Positions 27,844 to 39,428 of a stretch of DNA of 64,000 bases are shown one piece after another; the first letter of the stretch is position 1; every line of letters starts with the position of its first letter. The stretch covers positions 27,168,001 through 27,232,000 of the forward strand of contig NC_084927.1 of assembly GCF_958298935.1 (NCBI RefSeq), written 5' to 3'. This stretch comes from Phragmites australis. Lineage: Eukaryota > Streptophyta > Magnoliopsida > Poales > Poaceae. Below the pieces are notes generated by a model, which did no database searches, was not told the DNA's origin, and saw only the letters and a program-made list of their open reading frames with translations. Position numbers and translations under genes: made by a program.

Positions 27844-28035
27844 CAGTCTTTCCAGAAATATTTTCCTTTTTTCAATTCTATTTGAACATCTTAGATGGTC
27901 AGCGCTATGTGCAAAAGACAATCTTGTTTGCAGTCTTTCCAGAAAATCTTTTCCTTTTTTCAATTCTGTTTGAACATCTTAGATGGTCAGTGCTATGTGC
28001 AAAAGATTATCTTGTTTACAGTCTTTCCAGAAAAT
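27844..28035. repeat. Tandem repeat of ~87 bp, two full copies and a partial third
   Basis: CAGTCTTTCCAGAAA recurs at 27844, 27931 and 28019. The first two units share long identical stretches, including GAACATCTTAGATGGTCAG and GCTATGTGCAAAAGA, with few differences. The third is cut short after about 15 bases. No coding role is apparent. Confidence 0.85.
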
Positions 28036-29099
28036 GAGTTGTCATGTTAAATATTGGAGTAAACTAGTCAACTATGGAAATCAACTCACCATTTTAGTCT
28101 TTAAAATTGCGAGGCAGCGAGCTATCGTGTTACTAATTATGCTGTGTCATTTTGGTCTTGCACTAGTCATATATTAGTACTTTGATAGAAAATGGCGTGG
28201 CGGCCAAAAATGTAGTCAAGGTTTTCAGGGATGTACAGAACAGGAAAATATTCTTGACTGCTGAACCAATCGCGAGCTTATTATGGCTAAGAAAAAACTA
28301 AAAGGTAATATAGCCAGGTTTGTGCTTGTAGTGCACATAAAGCTTGTGCTTTGTCCCAAGTTTTCCACATCAAAATTAAACTAAGTAGCATGAGCTTAAT
28401 GTTGTGCATGTAATATTGCACCCTCAATATCTCTTGCAACATCATGGAGCTTAAACTATTCAGTAGATTGTGTAGGATCCTTTAATTTTGTTACTGTACT
28501 TATCAGTTCTGCCAATTTTGTTTAGTTGTCTAGTGGTTGGTTGGGGGCTGATATAGCCATGTTAGCTATTATACTTCACAACTTGGTTAGTATATGTAAA
28601 CATTTTTTAGATGAAATATACTGATATACTAACATGACTGTGTAGACTTGTATGTCTCCCTTGAGCCCGTGATGAAAAAAAAGGTGTTCTCTCTTGGGCT
28701 ACATAACTACTGACATATATATTTCATTGATTCATTTGGTAGTCAAGCCTTCATGGCAATTGTTTTACTCCTACCTACGGGTAGTACAATTTCAAGTGAC
28801 AGCAAGTGTTGTGTATATGCTAATTCTCTCTTCTGTTCAGTAATCCTTTTTTGCTCTGTTTTTTTTTTACCTTCTACTCTTTTTCCTAATCCAACTTGTG
28901 TTCTGGTGTCTGAAGGATGCTTAATGTAATACTTTCTAAATGGTCGCTGACATCAGAGCTTCTATTTGCTTTGTGCCTTTGTCTTTGATCGCTCATGACT
29001 ACCAGTAGCACATGACTGCATCAATCATTTTTATTGCACTATCATGTTCTTATTTTCGTGAATCATATGAAATTGAAGCCAAATTAGTATCATTGTATA

Positions 29100-31360
29100 A
29101 CAAATGCTATCTCGATCACCTCCCATATATCCGAACCACAAACCACATATTCGAACCATACAATCGAATCAACCACGAGAACTCTACGACCGGGTGCAAA
29201 TGAAACAATAGCATGCTTATAACCGAGAGCGCGACAGTTCGAACTGTTTATACACCCTGCAGGGGATACTCTTGGACCCACACGACACGAGGATCATACG
29301 GTTTGTGTCACCGGCCAAAGTGCACACAAGGGGTACTCGTGACAACCTTTCCCAACCAGTCCCAACCGTGTGAGGCATGCATCGCTCGGCGTGACGATAC
29401 TAAAACTACTTTCGAAGCAAACCAGTACCGTTTACAAGTCCGCTCGCTCACACCGTCGATGTCCACGCCCACAAAGTCACAGCTGCGAAGGTATTCGACT
29501 CGCCTTACCATTAGATCGGCATGTGGTGAGTAAGATAAGTGCTAAAGCCAACTACCCTGATGATCGGCTTTAAACGATGCAAGCGGCCTACGGTGTTCGG
29601 GTTTCCTTCCCGAACTACCCCGGACTTTCCTTGAGGGCAGATGACACCCCTAACATCATCCACATCTCGTCTCATACTCGCAACTCGATCAACCAACACC
29701 AACAACCCAACACGGTAACCATTGTGAAAGTAATTTAACCTATAGCTCACGAACAATGGGACGTTCCACCGCTCGACTTCTACCGAGGATCTATGCATTG
29801 CTAAGTATTTCGTATCATTTTTAAGTTAGATCTTATCATGAATAAACCTAGGCTACAAGGATATAGATCAACAATAATTCATGGTAAAGACAATGCGATC
29901 AACATAGGTTTTACCTATAAAAGCCCGACATCAACTTCCTATACTTGCAAACCTAAACATAAGCATAATTTATCAATATTTAGACTTCATTCAATTCAAC
30001 TGACATGGTTCAATATGATAGATGCTTGCCTTGCTGTTTAGGTGGCTGCCCAAAATTTTCCTCGCTCTCCTGGATTACCGGTTCAACGTTCTCTAAAAAG
30101 AATAACGTGTGCAATGCCATGAGTATGGATGAAATACAATAATATGCCATAATATGCACATAATGGATGGAAATATTTTTCCTAGATAGAACAAGTCATA
30201 AGAAAACTAGCAAAATTGTATTCATCAATTTTGGACTTATGATGAATTAATGGTGAATTAATGAAGCTTTAAGCTAATTAATTAATCTCAGAAATTTAAT
30301 TCATTATTTCATGGTTGGGGATATTTTTAATAGGTAGAGTAGGTTATTATGAAAACAAATTTGTTTCATAATTTTTGGAGCTACAAAGAATTTATTATGA
30401 ATTTTACAAATTTTAGTAAGCAATAATTGTGATGTCTGGGTATACAGCGGTCAGACCGCAGGTATACTGGCGGTCAAACCGCCTCCGTGCAGAGGGTTTT
30501 GGCCCCTGGCGGTCTGACCGACCTTGGGGTTGCAGTCAGACCGCTGGGAGTCGTCGGGGGCACTTTGGGAGCTCACTAGTGACGATTTCGGCGACATTTG
30601 GAGTGGGGACTTGTACTTAGAGCATCACATTGACTTCCTCTACCGCGTAGGACATGTATATGCCGAAATCGACCAAAACTCGGCTATTACTTCTAATTCA
30701 TCAAGAACTCATGAACTTCAAACCCCTAGCTCAAAATTAGAAATCCAACCATCCAAAAGGCGGATTCTTGTCATGGGAGTTTAGGGGACTCACCGTGGCC
30801 TTTACCAAGATTGTGGACCACCAATTGAAGGAGGAAACGGAGGGAAAAGCTCGAGAGGCGAAGAAATCTGGTGTTCTTCACATTTCAACTATAAACACCA
30901 AAAGACACCAAATCCGGCTCAAATCCTCTGGGAAAACGAAAATGAATTGGAGGGATGGATAGCTCATGAGCTTGTGGTCGCAATGGTATCACATACTCAC
31001 CTCAAATCCCTCTCTTGAGCTCGGATTTTGGAAGAAAAGAGAGAGGGAGTGAGAGGGAGAGTGAGAGGGGAGGGGAGCACGGTGGGGTGGCGTGAGGGAG
31101 TGAGGGAGGAGAGAGAGGGCTGCCACTCTAGAGGGAGAGAGAGTGGGGTGGTTGGCTCACTCTGGTGGGGCCCACGTGTTAGAGAAAGAGTCTGTTTTAA
31201 CTGCGAATTTCATTCTTTTCTCTCCTGGATTTCGTCCTCTCATCTAATTGACTTGAAATGAATTGCTCTAGAGTTACAAAACAAATTACACAAAATTAAA
31301 CATAATGTTTAAGAAGTATAATTATGCTTAAATATGTGATTAAGGATTTAGGACGTGACA
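29100..31360 (-). mobile_element. LTR-like segment of a Ty3/gypsy-type retrotransposon
   Basis: Read on the minus strand, the segment begins TGTCACGTCCTAAATCC at 31360, a common start for long grass gypsy LTRs. It includes GCGGTCTGACC-type repeats at 30450-30545 that are frequent in such LTRs. No gag, protease, RT or integrase frame is present, so it may be a solo LTR. The other end could not be fixed because no matching 5-bp duplication was found; 29100 is an estimate from the composition change. Confidence 0.4.
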
Positions 31361-31394
31361 ATCCTTTTGGTAGATAGCAAAATGATTCCGCAGC

Positions 31395-31480
31395 TTCTTC
31401 TTTCATATTGATCAGACAACTAAGCCAAAATCAAGTACTTCTTTCATATTGATCAGACCACTAAGCCAAAATCAAGTATT
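31395..31480. repeat. Two tandem copies of a 41-bp unit
   Basis: CTTCTTTCATATTGATCAGA followed by C(A/C)ACTAAGCCAAAATCAAGT is present twice in direct succession, starting near 31396 and 31437, with one or two differences. It is inside the Harbinger element. Confidence 0.8.
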
Positions 31481-32339
31481 TCAAATAGAACTAAGATGTT
31501 TAATACTAAAATTAACTGAAGTACTGAAACATGGACAATTCATTTTGATTTAGGCTTCAAAACTTTGGATGAACAGAAACAACCAACACTAGAGATTCAT
31601 CAGGATTTTACCTATTTAATTCCAGAAGTTCATAAACACCAACCATCTCAAGCAAAAGCAAGCATAACTTGTTATGGAAGGAACTAGAAGAAGACATAAA
31701 ACATAAAATAATTCTTCCACAATTTTTTTCTTAGCCAAATTAATCGCGAGGTAGCTTCTGCATTCATAAATATCTCTCTATTCTGGGTATCCTAAAAACA
31801 TCAAAAGCATCAGACTTCTCATCAGTTGACAGTTCTTGTATTATATTCACAATGGCAATGCAAGCTTTGATGGAGAAATCATCCTCTTGTGACTTAGCTT
31901 TAACCCTAGCTTATTTTGCAGCCTCCTCCTATACTTGCTTTGTTTTAGCTTCTAGGTACTTCCCCATCATATCAGGCATATTTGCAGTTTTCTTGCGCTT
32001 TTGTCCGACCTTTCCCCCTTTCTCTTTTGGGCAACATCCTCTCTCTCTTAGAGTAAGTCTTCTTCGGAAGAAGCAACACTTTTGAATTCTGATTGATGCA
32101 ATACCATCACCTCCTCGTCATCATGTACACCATGAAAAGGGTCATTCTCCGTGTCCTGTGCCTCATCATTATTGACTTGTGTGATACTAGGTTAGGTTGA
32201 CTCAACAAAGGTAAAATTCATGGTTCCCTCAGTAGTATGGCCTGCACCAGGAATTTAACAATAGAGAAGGGTCATTCTCAGTGTCTTTGCTTCATCATTA
32301 TTGGTAAGAATATTTAAAGATTCAACATTATTATGTTAC

Positions 32340-33112
32340 CATCATACAACTCTCCCAAAGCATCAAAGAGAGAAAAAGGCTTAGTCTGAAACTTCTTAGC
32401 TTTAGGGAAGAATTGTTCAATATAAGAAATACAACAACTAATTAGCAAAAGAGGTTAATATAAAGTCCACATATAACAAGAATCGTCAAGAATCAACATC
32501 TCTAATATCATGAGTTAAAACAAGAATTAGACAAATAATCAATTTACCTTGATGATGTTATCCCAAATGGGTTGTTCTACCTCTATCATGCACTTGTGCT
32601 CGCTCCAATGTGTCCCACTTTGTTTCCTAGCCTCATTAAGCATATTATACTCTCTCTTGAGCTCCTTCTCTTCATCTTGAATTTGGGACTTCGAAAATGA
32701 GACAGATGAGAACTTCTAGTGGAAAAATCTAACAATTATGTTCCATGCTTCCGATGACCATCCATTTTGACCCATGCAGGAGTCATTATTGTGCTGATGA
32801 AGCAAATCAACCAATCCCTTTTCGAGTCCAGTGTTCCAAGATAGTCTAGAACGGTCTACGTGACACAATATTGCACTAAATTCAAGATGACTCAAATAAT
32901 ACTTATGGAAAACACGAAAGGACTTTCAAGCAAAAGGAAAAAACAAAAGCAAATACCTTTTGGTGATGACACCTTCTTCTTCTTCTTCTGTATGGTGCCA
33001 CTTTCGGTGATGCTCCCTTCTTTTGTTGTCTACCACTACTTGGCGATAGCTTCATTTGCATAAATGCAGCTTGCGTCATGTTGAATCTTAGAGAACCTCT
33101 TCCAAATGTCAT
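32340..33112 (-). pseudogene. Harbinger-associated Myb/SANT-like (Myb_DNA-bind_3) gene remnant
   Basis: In order on the minus strand: a start near 33112 (MTFGRGSL...); a core segment at about 32800-32565 containing NGWSSEAWNIIVRFFH, then KSQIQDEEKELKREYNML and WSEHKCMIEVEQPIWDNI; and a third piece near 32402-32340 reading KKFQTKPFSLFDALGELYDG. These match the Myb/SANT-like proteins that accompany PIF/Harbinger transposases and plant paralogues. A TAG codon interrupts the core just after RFFH, so the gene is broken. Confidence 0.7.
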
Positions 33113-33319
33113 GGTTGTACTATTTCACTGAATGCATTGAAAACAAAATTACATATGATTATTTATTAATATTATATAAGCATCTGAAACTTAAATTTAA
33201 ACATCCAAACAAATGGGAAAAAGTGCAAATATAGAAATACACCCATCTATCATGACTAGTTATGACTATAATCATCCCAAATTTGCATGGCAATCATATC
33301 TCTAACATAATTTCCATTG

Positions 33320-34300
33320 TCTATTTGACTGTTAAGTGACACACATCATTGTTGTAGTCATTGTCTCTTCTGGGAAGATCAACAAATTCTTTAGGTAATA
33401 TGTTGTTTGGTTGGTCATTGAGCCACCCATCATCCTCATTGTGCATTTAGATAAGATTGTGGAACACCGTTGCTGTCATTGGTATCTTCACTTGGTTCTT
33501 AATAGGATGCAATGTTCCTAGTTTTAAGGTAGGGAGACGTTTCTTTAGAACTCCAATCGCTCTCTCTATGTGATTCTGCAATATAGCATGACGATGATTG
33601 AATAACTCCTTGTAGTTTCTTGGTCGTTGGTGACCACGACCGAACTCTTTCAATTGGTATCAGACACCACGATAGGGTGCAAGGAAGGGTGGTATATTAG
33701 CATAGCCACCATCGACAAGAAATAATTTTCCTTGAGGAACAAGAAAACCTCCAAGTAGTGCAGGTCTAAGGACTCTAGCATCTGTGGTAGATCATTTCCA
33801 ACCACATGATATGAAAGTGAATTTCAGGTCAAAATCGTAGGCTAGCATGATATTTTGGCTCAATGTACCCTTTCTATTCCTATAAGGAGCAGCCTTTTCA
33901 TGAGAAATGGTAATATAAATGTGTGTGCCATCAATTTCCAATGCAATTCTGAAAGAACAAAATATGCATATGACTAAGCTGAATTATTTAGGAAAAATAG
34001 AAAAATATCTAACACAAGAGTGTGAAAATGTTCACTCAAAGTAAGGGAAGAATCGTGGAACACTGCTAATCTTTCAGTGAGTTCTGATTGCAGCATTAGG
34101 CTTCAAAAATCTATAGGTAAGAGCTGGGATTATAACAAACACCTCCTTAACATGCCGGTGGATGGCTTCTCCACTGTGCTGAAATTCATATTGCAAGTCC
34201 TCATAACTTGCATTATGGGACAATATGAACGTGAAGAAACCTAATTTCTCCTCAACTCGAACTCCTCTTGTATCATGCAAGAGATGTCCGTGCTAAGGAA
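33320..34300 (-). pseudogene. Broken PIF/Harbinger transposase (DDE_Tnp_4 type)
   Basis: The N-terminal part (34280-34074) contains NASYEDLQYEFQHSGEAIHR. The catalytic part (about 33960-33447) shows DGTHIYI, then STTDARVLRP and VDGGYANIPP, and ends with NHIERAIGVLKKR, giving the expected D, D and E positions. In-frame stops follow CGWK, RGV and FHNLI, so it cannot make a full protein. The C-terminal tail EDDGWLNDQPNN is recognisable downstream near 33430. It acted as the mobilising enzyme of the element before decay. Confidence 0.8.
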
Positions 34301-35112
34301 GTTTGTAATCGCTATAAAGATATTAGGTTCCATACGGAATACAACAAGACAATTCTTCTCATGTGTGTCAAAGTATTTCTTTTAGATGCTCCTTGTCAGG
34401 AAACCTAGATGTATGCTTTTATCTTTTCTCTCTCCCTCCACTAGTACCCAACAGATGCAAAATACGTAAAAGAAAGAATATTATCTCATTATCGTCTTCA
34501 TCTCTATTCCTAGTTAGATGATCTATTCTCAAACCTATTTTTCTACAAAATAAATATCAATTGCAATTTAACCTAAATCAAAATTGCTCAGGACAGAGCA
34601 ACATGTGGCAATAAGTAGTAATATGCGTGCTGGGGCTGATGTGGGGTGGGATGACAGCGTGCTAGGAGAGAGGTAGGGTGGGGACGGCGGCGGTGTGCTG
34701 GACAACGGGATCTACTTCTCACCACGCAAAACCATAGTAGTACCAGTAGGTGCAGGAAGAGGAGGAGAAGAGTTGGGGAGGAGAGAGGATCTCACCGGCT
34801 AACTTCGCCGGGGTAGAGGGAAGGGCATTGTCGGAGTCCGGAGTCGAGAAGAGGAGCAGCACCGCAACCGTTGGATTGAGGAGAAGAGCAGCGGGTGTCG
34901 CGGCCTCCAGCGCTAAATGCGAGAGTCGTCCCATTCCACACCTTAATGGGGATTTTTCTTTTCCCTTGGTTCGGTGTGGATTGGCCTGATCCACATCCCA
35001 ACCAAATACATGTTCTGGACACCCCGTGGTTTAGGCCACATGTGTATAAAATTTCCTAGCAGGCCGAATGAGGGCTCGATCCACGCTAATACACGAGCTT
35101 CCAGACGAGGCC

Positions 35113-35657
35113 TTAGTTAGTACTCACTCCATTCAGAAATAGTATTTATATTTCTTTTAGTTTTGATCTTTAAATTTAGATTTTTACTAAGATTTTCTCA
35201 CAAAATATACCATTTATAGCTACAAAATATTTATATTGTGAAATCATTTTAAATTATAAACCTAGATGTATAATTTTTATAAACTAAATATTCTTATAAC
35301 TTAATTAAATGTTAGTTAAAATATACAAATTTTGACTTTTAAAAGAACATGCCTACTAGAGGCAGTATTCTACCGCTGCCAAACGAAGCCTTAGGGTTTT
35401 TACCCGTGGGGATACGGGTAAACTGTGTCCATTGGCAGGAATGCGCTTCCCGTCCGCTCCCGCAGAAATCTCACGCCGCAATGCCGGCGCACACTCGAGC
35501 TGCCCAGCCCAGCGCAAGAGCCCCCACGCGATCGGCGGAACGCCGGTCTCTCTTCCGGCATAGCGCCTAAAGCTTCCGCGCGCTTTGGTCCAAGCTCCTA
35601 TCCGGTTTCGCGAACACACTCTCTCGCTCCCTGCAACGCGCGCCGTACTGTGCGGTC
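35113..35657 (+). other. Promoter region of the CRM gene with an AT-rich MITE-like patch
   Basis: 35120-35345 is AT-rich and starts with CTCACTCCATTCAGAAATAG, reminiscent of Stowaway ends, but the right end is not clear. From 35390 the sequence becomes GC-rich and leads to the CRM-gene start codon; this part is probably promoter and 5'UTR. No TATA box stands out. Confidence 0.45.
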
Positions 35658-38365
35658 ATGGCCAGCCGTCTCTTCCTGCTCCGGCGGTACACAAGGGGGT
35701 GGCGGCGGCAGCCGCCAAGATCCCTTCCACTTTTCCCACCGTCTGGCGGCGGAAAGGTGGCGTCGTCCCACGGGACGCTGGGGCTGCTCGCGCCTCCGCC
35801 CAGCTCACCATCGTAAGAGAAAAAACTCACTGATCCTCTTGCCCTGATTATTACTTTAAGTGGTCGATGCAACGTAGTGAACCGATGATGAAATATGTTT
35901 GCGTGTTTTCGCTGTGCTTTCAATTGCTCCTGTGCAGTAGGTATGTGCTGAAACGTTAGAGGCTGCCCCGGGGCATAGTGCGTATCAGGTGTTTGTTGGA
36001 ATGCCGGAGTCGGAACCGTCGGCGCAATTCAGTGCTTTCAGCTATGTCTTTACATTTCTGATTTCTAGTATGTTACATTTTGATCTGTTTCTGTGCGTGT
36101 GCAAGTGGATGTGCACATTCGGATCCTTGGCGGTAGTTTATTCACGACGCAATTCAATAATTTAGCACTTTTCCTCTTTCCATGTTCTGATACTGTTGTA
36201 GTTATACTTTCCACAAGGTTTGCAACCGAGATGCTGGATCCTTCAGTTGGTTCCAAAGTTGCAACCTTCAAGCCTGCCATTCTATCCATACAAGTCGATC
36301 GGTTAATAGTGAAAATCAGGCTATGGCAGAGGCTCAACAAAATCCAGGAGCGGTTGTATCAGTTGATGATTCTGGTGAACCAAAACCGAAGAGAGAAAAG
36401 CTGAAAGGAAAGAGGGCAGTAACAAGATTTTTGAAATCCTTGAGATGGAAAAAGAAAAAGGAGATTCAGAGAATGACTGCGGAGGAGAAGATTTTGTACA
36501 AACTGAAGCTAGTAAGTTGCATTGTCATTCCCTCCATACTTATCTTTTTTTATTTGATAACTCTCTTTGTGAAGAATAGATTAAAGTATAAAAAAGTGAT
36601 TTATAAAAAAAATATATAAAGGAGTGAGGATTGCTTACTTTCATGTGAGGTAGCTTGATTTCCGGTACTCCTATTCGTGTTGGGCATTAAGAAATGGTGA
36701 ACCTTCATTCTTGACAAAAACTGGTAATTATGCTTCATATTTTTTTATCACTCTCAGGAGGAAAAGTAACAGTTCTGGGAATTCTTATCAGATGTTGATT
36801 GCCATTTGTATCCTGCATGCATTACAACTTACTGTTCACTCTTCTGAAGTTAACATTGTGATGAAAGTATTTTTTCTTATTTTCATGCACGTTGGTGTGG
36901 ATATTCACTCCTAAATTTATCGTTATACGGACAAATAATTTCTTCTTGTTCTTTTTTTGGATTGCTCATAAAGGCTCGAAAGAAGGAAGAACGGCTTGTT
37001 GCAGCACTGAAAAAAATTGAACCAGAGGATCCGTCAGAACCTACACACGATCCTGAGGTGCTTACACCTGAAGAGCACTTCTATTTCCTCAAGATGGGCC
37101 AAAAATGTAAAAACTATGTGCCTGTTGGAAGACGTGGAATTTACCAGGGAGTGATCTTGAACATGCACTTGCACTGGAAAAAGCACCAAACTCTACAGGT
37201 AATTGTGAAGACATTCACACCAGAGGAGATCAAGGAAATTGCCATAGAGTTAGCCAGACTAAGTGGTGGGATTGTGCTTGATATTCAAGAAGGGAATACA
37301 ATTATTATGTACAGAGGGAAAAACTATGCACAACCGCCACCAGAAATCATGTCTCCGAAAGTTTCACTCTCTAGAAAAAAGGTATGTTCTCTTTTTTCTA
37401 TTGTACCATATGGAGTAAGATATTGATATCTTTAGCATAGAATATGAATCTAGGTTGGGGAAAAAAACATAAAAAACACTCTAGTAACAGGACAGTTTCA
37501 AAATTTTCAAGCAATGACTGGCCGGGATTGGATAAGCCACAACAAGGGTTTCCTAATTTGTGGAATCTTTTTCAACAAGTTATCACTCAACATAGTTTTA
37601 TGAAAGAATAGGAGATGATCTGGCCAATTTTATTTAGGTAGAGTCCAGGGTTTTTGAGGTGTAATTAGAAAACACTCCAACTTAAACAAATATGCAGTTG
37701 AGAAGACAAAATTTTGTCCTTATGTTACTGTAATTGCCTTGTTGTTTCGTTAATCAATGGCAATATTTGAAATTTTCAATCAGGCACTGGATAAATCCAA
37801 ATACAAAGATCGTCTCAGAGCTCTTAGGAGGTACATTCCCAGGCTTGAGCAGGAGCTTGAAGATCTTCATGCACAGATGAAATTAGCTGGAGAGCATAAA
37901 GGACAAAGTACGGGGAAAGATGTTTTAATTTCAGATAGTGCAAACAGTATGCCAAGGAGAAAAGAGTCTTCTAGCTCAGTTAGCAATAAAAGTGTATCAG
38001 ACCTCCTGCTAACAGAAAGAATAGAGGGATCCGAGAGGTTAGAAGATGAAAGTTCTGAGGTTGAGGATGATTCAGCTTCAGAGTCTATGTCATTTTCAGA
38101 GTCTGAGGATCTCTCTGACATTTTTGAGACAGAATCAGAGGAGCAGGAAGAAGACAAGAAGGAACGCCCCTTGTATCTGGATAGGCTGGATAAGTTTCCC
38201 TCAGAAAATAATGATGATGAACCAGATGATTTTGAGGAGCATCTACGGAAGATCGCTTCACTTTCTGGTAAGACTGATTCACCTTCAAAAGAACTGAACG
38301 TGTCCGAGCTTGACGAGATTGATAAAATCTTTCTGAGAGCTAGTTCATTGCTGAAGAAAAGGTGA
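35658..38365 (+). CDS. Single-CRM-domain RNA-binding protein, probably organellar (484 aa)
   Basis: CRM (CRS1/YhbY) proteins bind structured RNA and assist group II intron splicing or ribosome assembly in plastids and mitochondria. Exons: 35658-35812, 36202-36511, 36974-37381, 37784-38365. Acceptor 36202 keeps the frame (others give stops). The first exon encodes an arginine-rich, acid-free start (MASRLFLLRRYTRGWRRQ), typical of an organelle transit peptide. The CRM domain spans about 186-275, with the GRRG loop at 207-210 and the family motif YRGKNY near 268-273. It is followed by a coiled-coil-like stretch (RYIPRLEQELEDLHAQ) and a serine/aspartate/glutamate-rich tail (about 340-450). The layout fits the single-CRM CFM9-like group known from mitochondria; which organelle is inferred. 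A 39-kb tandem duplication lies downstream of the stop. Confidence 0.88.
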
Positions 38366-39060
38366 CCATTTGGAATTTGTATACAATGCACTTGATATTT
38401 GTATGCAATGTGAAAAGTTATTCGTGCAGTTCAATGGCATCTTCAAAAGGATTTATAATCTACTGGGAACAGACTGGCATTCCTGGGTTTATACTTGCAA
38501 TAGTTTTATGGTGGTCATAATACAACTGAAATTTGGTGAACTCATTTAAATTCGGAAATTGATAGTTTGAATATCAAAGATGAGATTATCTCGTATGGAT
38601 TCATGCTTTTGTTTAGTGCCATAGCATTTATCAAAACGGGGAAAACGCTTGGGACCTAGTGTTAGCTCTAGCCCTCCTATGTACGTGCTAATTTTTGTGG
38701 AAGCACCCATGAAGAAATGTCAGTATCAATGGTTGCTTCGCGGTGCACAGCATTGCACAGAAACTATCTGTTTCTCAGCGTTGGAAGCTATGGTGATTGG
38801 GAATTTCATCCCGTACTGGCAGTGCTCCATTTGGTTCTCTTGTTGAAGCTCATTACTGTTGCTTTTAGTTGAGCCAGACTGCCTGCGTGCTTGCGTGCTG
38901 GTTGATCCCCCAACTGTATTGTTGTTAACCTGAGATTTCAGTTTTTTTCACCAGATATGAGCTAATTTATAAGTAGTTTGTAGAACGAACTATGTACGAA
39001 GTGTAAACGCATAAATTATCCAATCTGCAGATTTTTAGGGTCTCCTGAATGATCTCTTAC

Positions 39061-39188
39061 ATCGCATTTTTCATTCCATTGGTGATTCCCTGTTTGTGTA
39101 AATTCAGCACTGATCAATGTACTTAGATCGCATTTTTCATTCCATTGGTGATTCCCTGTTTGTGTAAATTCAGCACTGATCAATGTAT
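39061..39188. repeat. Nearly identical 66-bp tandem duplication
   Basis: ATCGCATTTTTCATTCCATT begins at 39061 and again at 39127, and the 62 bases from each start are identical. The near-identity implies a recent duplication. It sits between the ends of the CRM and B-box genes, which converge. Confidence 0.95.
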
Positions 39189-39428
39189 TCATCCATTCGA
39201 AGCTGTTCAGGTGGTTATACAGAACTGGTAACTAGCTTTGATATCACTGGTAAGGTTTTTTTTTTTTTTTGGCGAGTACTGGGGTAAGGATTTGATAGAA
39301 TGATTTGTGAACATGTCATATGCACCAAGTAAGTTCATCGCATACATCAAACCTATCTCAATCTCAGGCTCAGAGTATTAGCCCCAAACTGCCTTATATA
39401 ATTACATCATAGAGAACCATGCAAGATC

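Larger units (their letters stand above)
26180..35112 (-). mobile_element. Decayed PIF/Harbinger DNA transposon (8.9 kb) with nested insertions
   Basis: The left end GGCCTCGTTTAGCAGCC and the right end CCAGACGAGGCC are inverted repeats, flanked by TTA at 26177-26179 and 35113-35115. Subterminal regions also correspond (for example TGGATTG... and ...CCAATCCACACC). It carries the two genes of the superfamily on the minus strand, both broken: a transposase near 33320-34300 and a Myb/SANT-like gene near 32340-33112. Its length is inflated by a foldback MULE-type element, a tandem repeat and an LTR-like segment. It is not expected to be active on its own. Confidence 0.75.

Noticed and set aside
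30429..30784. Open frames with GCGGTCAGACCGC repeats
   Set aside because: Repetitive LTR text, with no protein similarity recognised.
35938..36010. Candidate small exon of the CRM gene after GTGCAG
   Set aside because: Every reading meets a TAG within a few codons; direct joining of 35812 to 36202 stays open.
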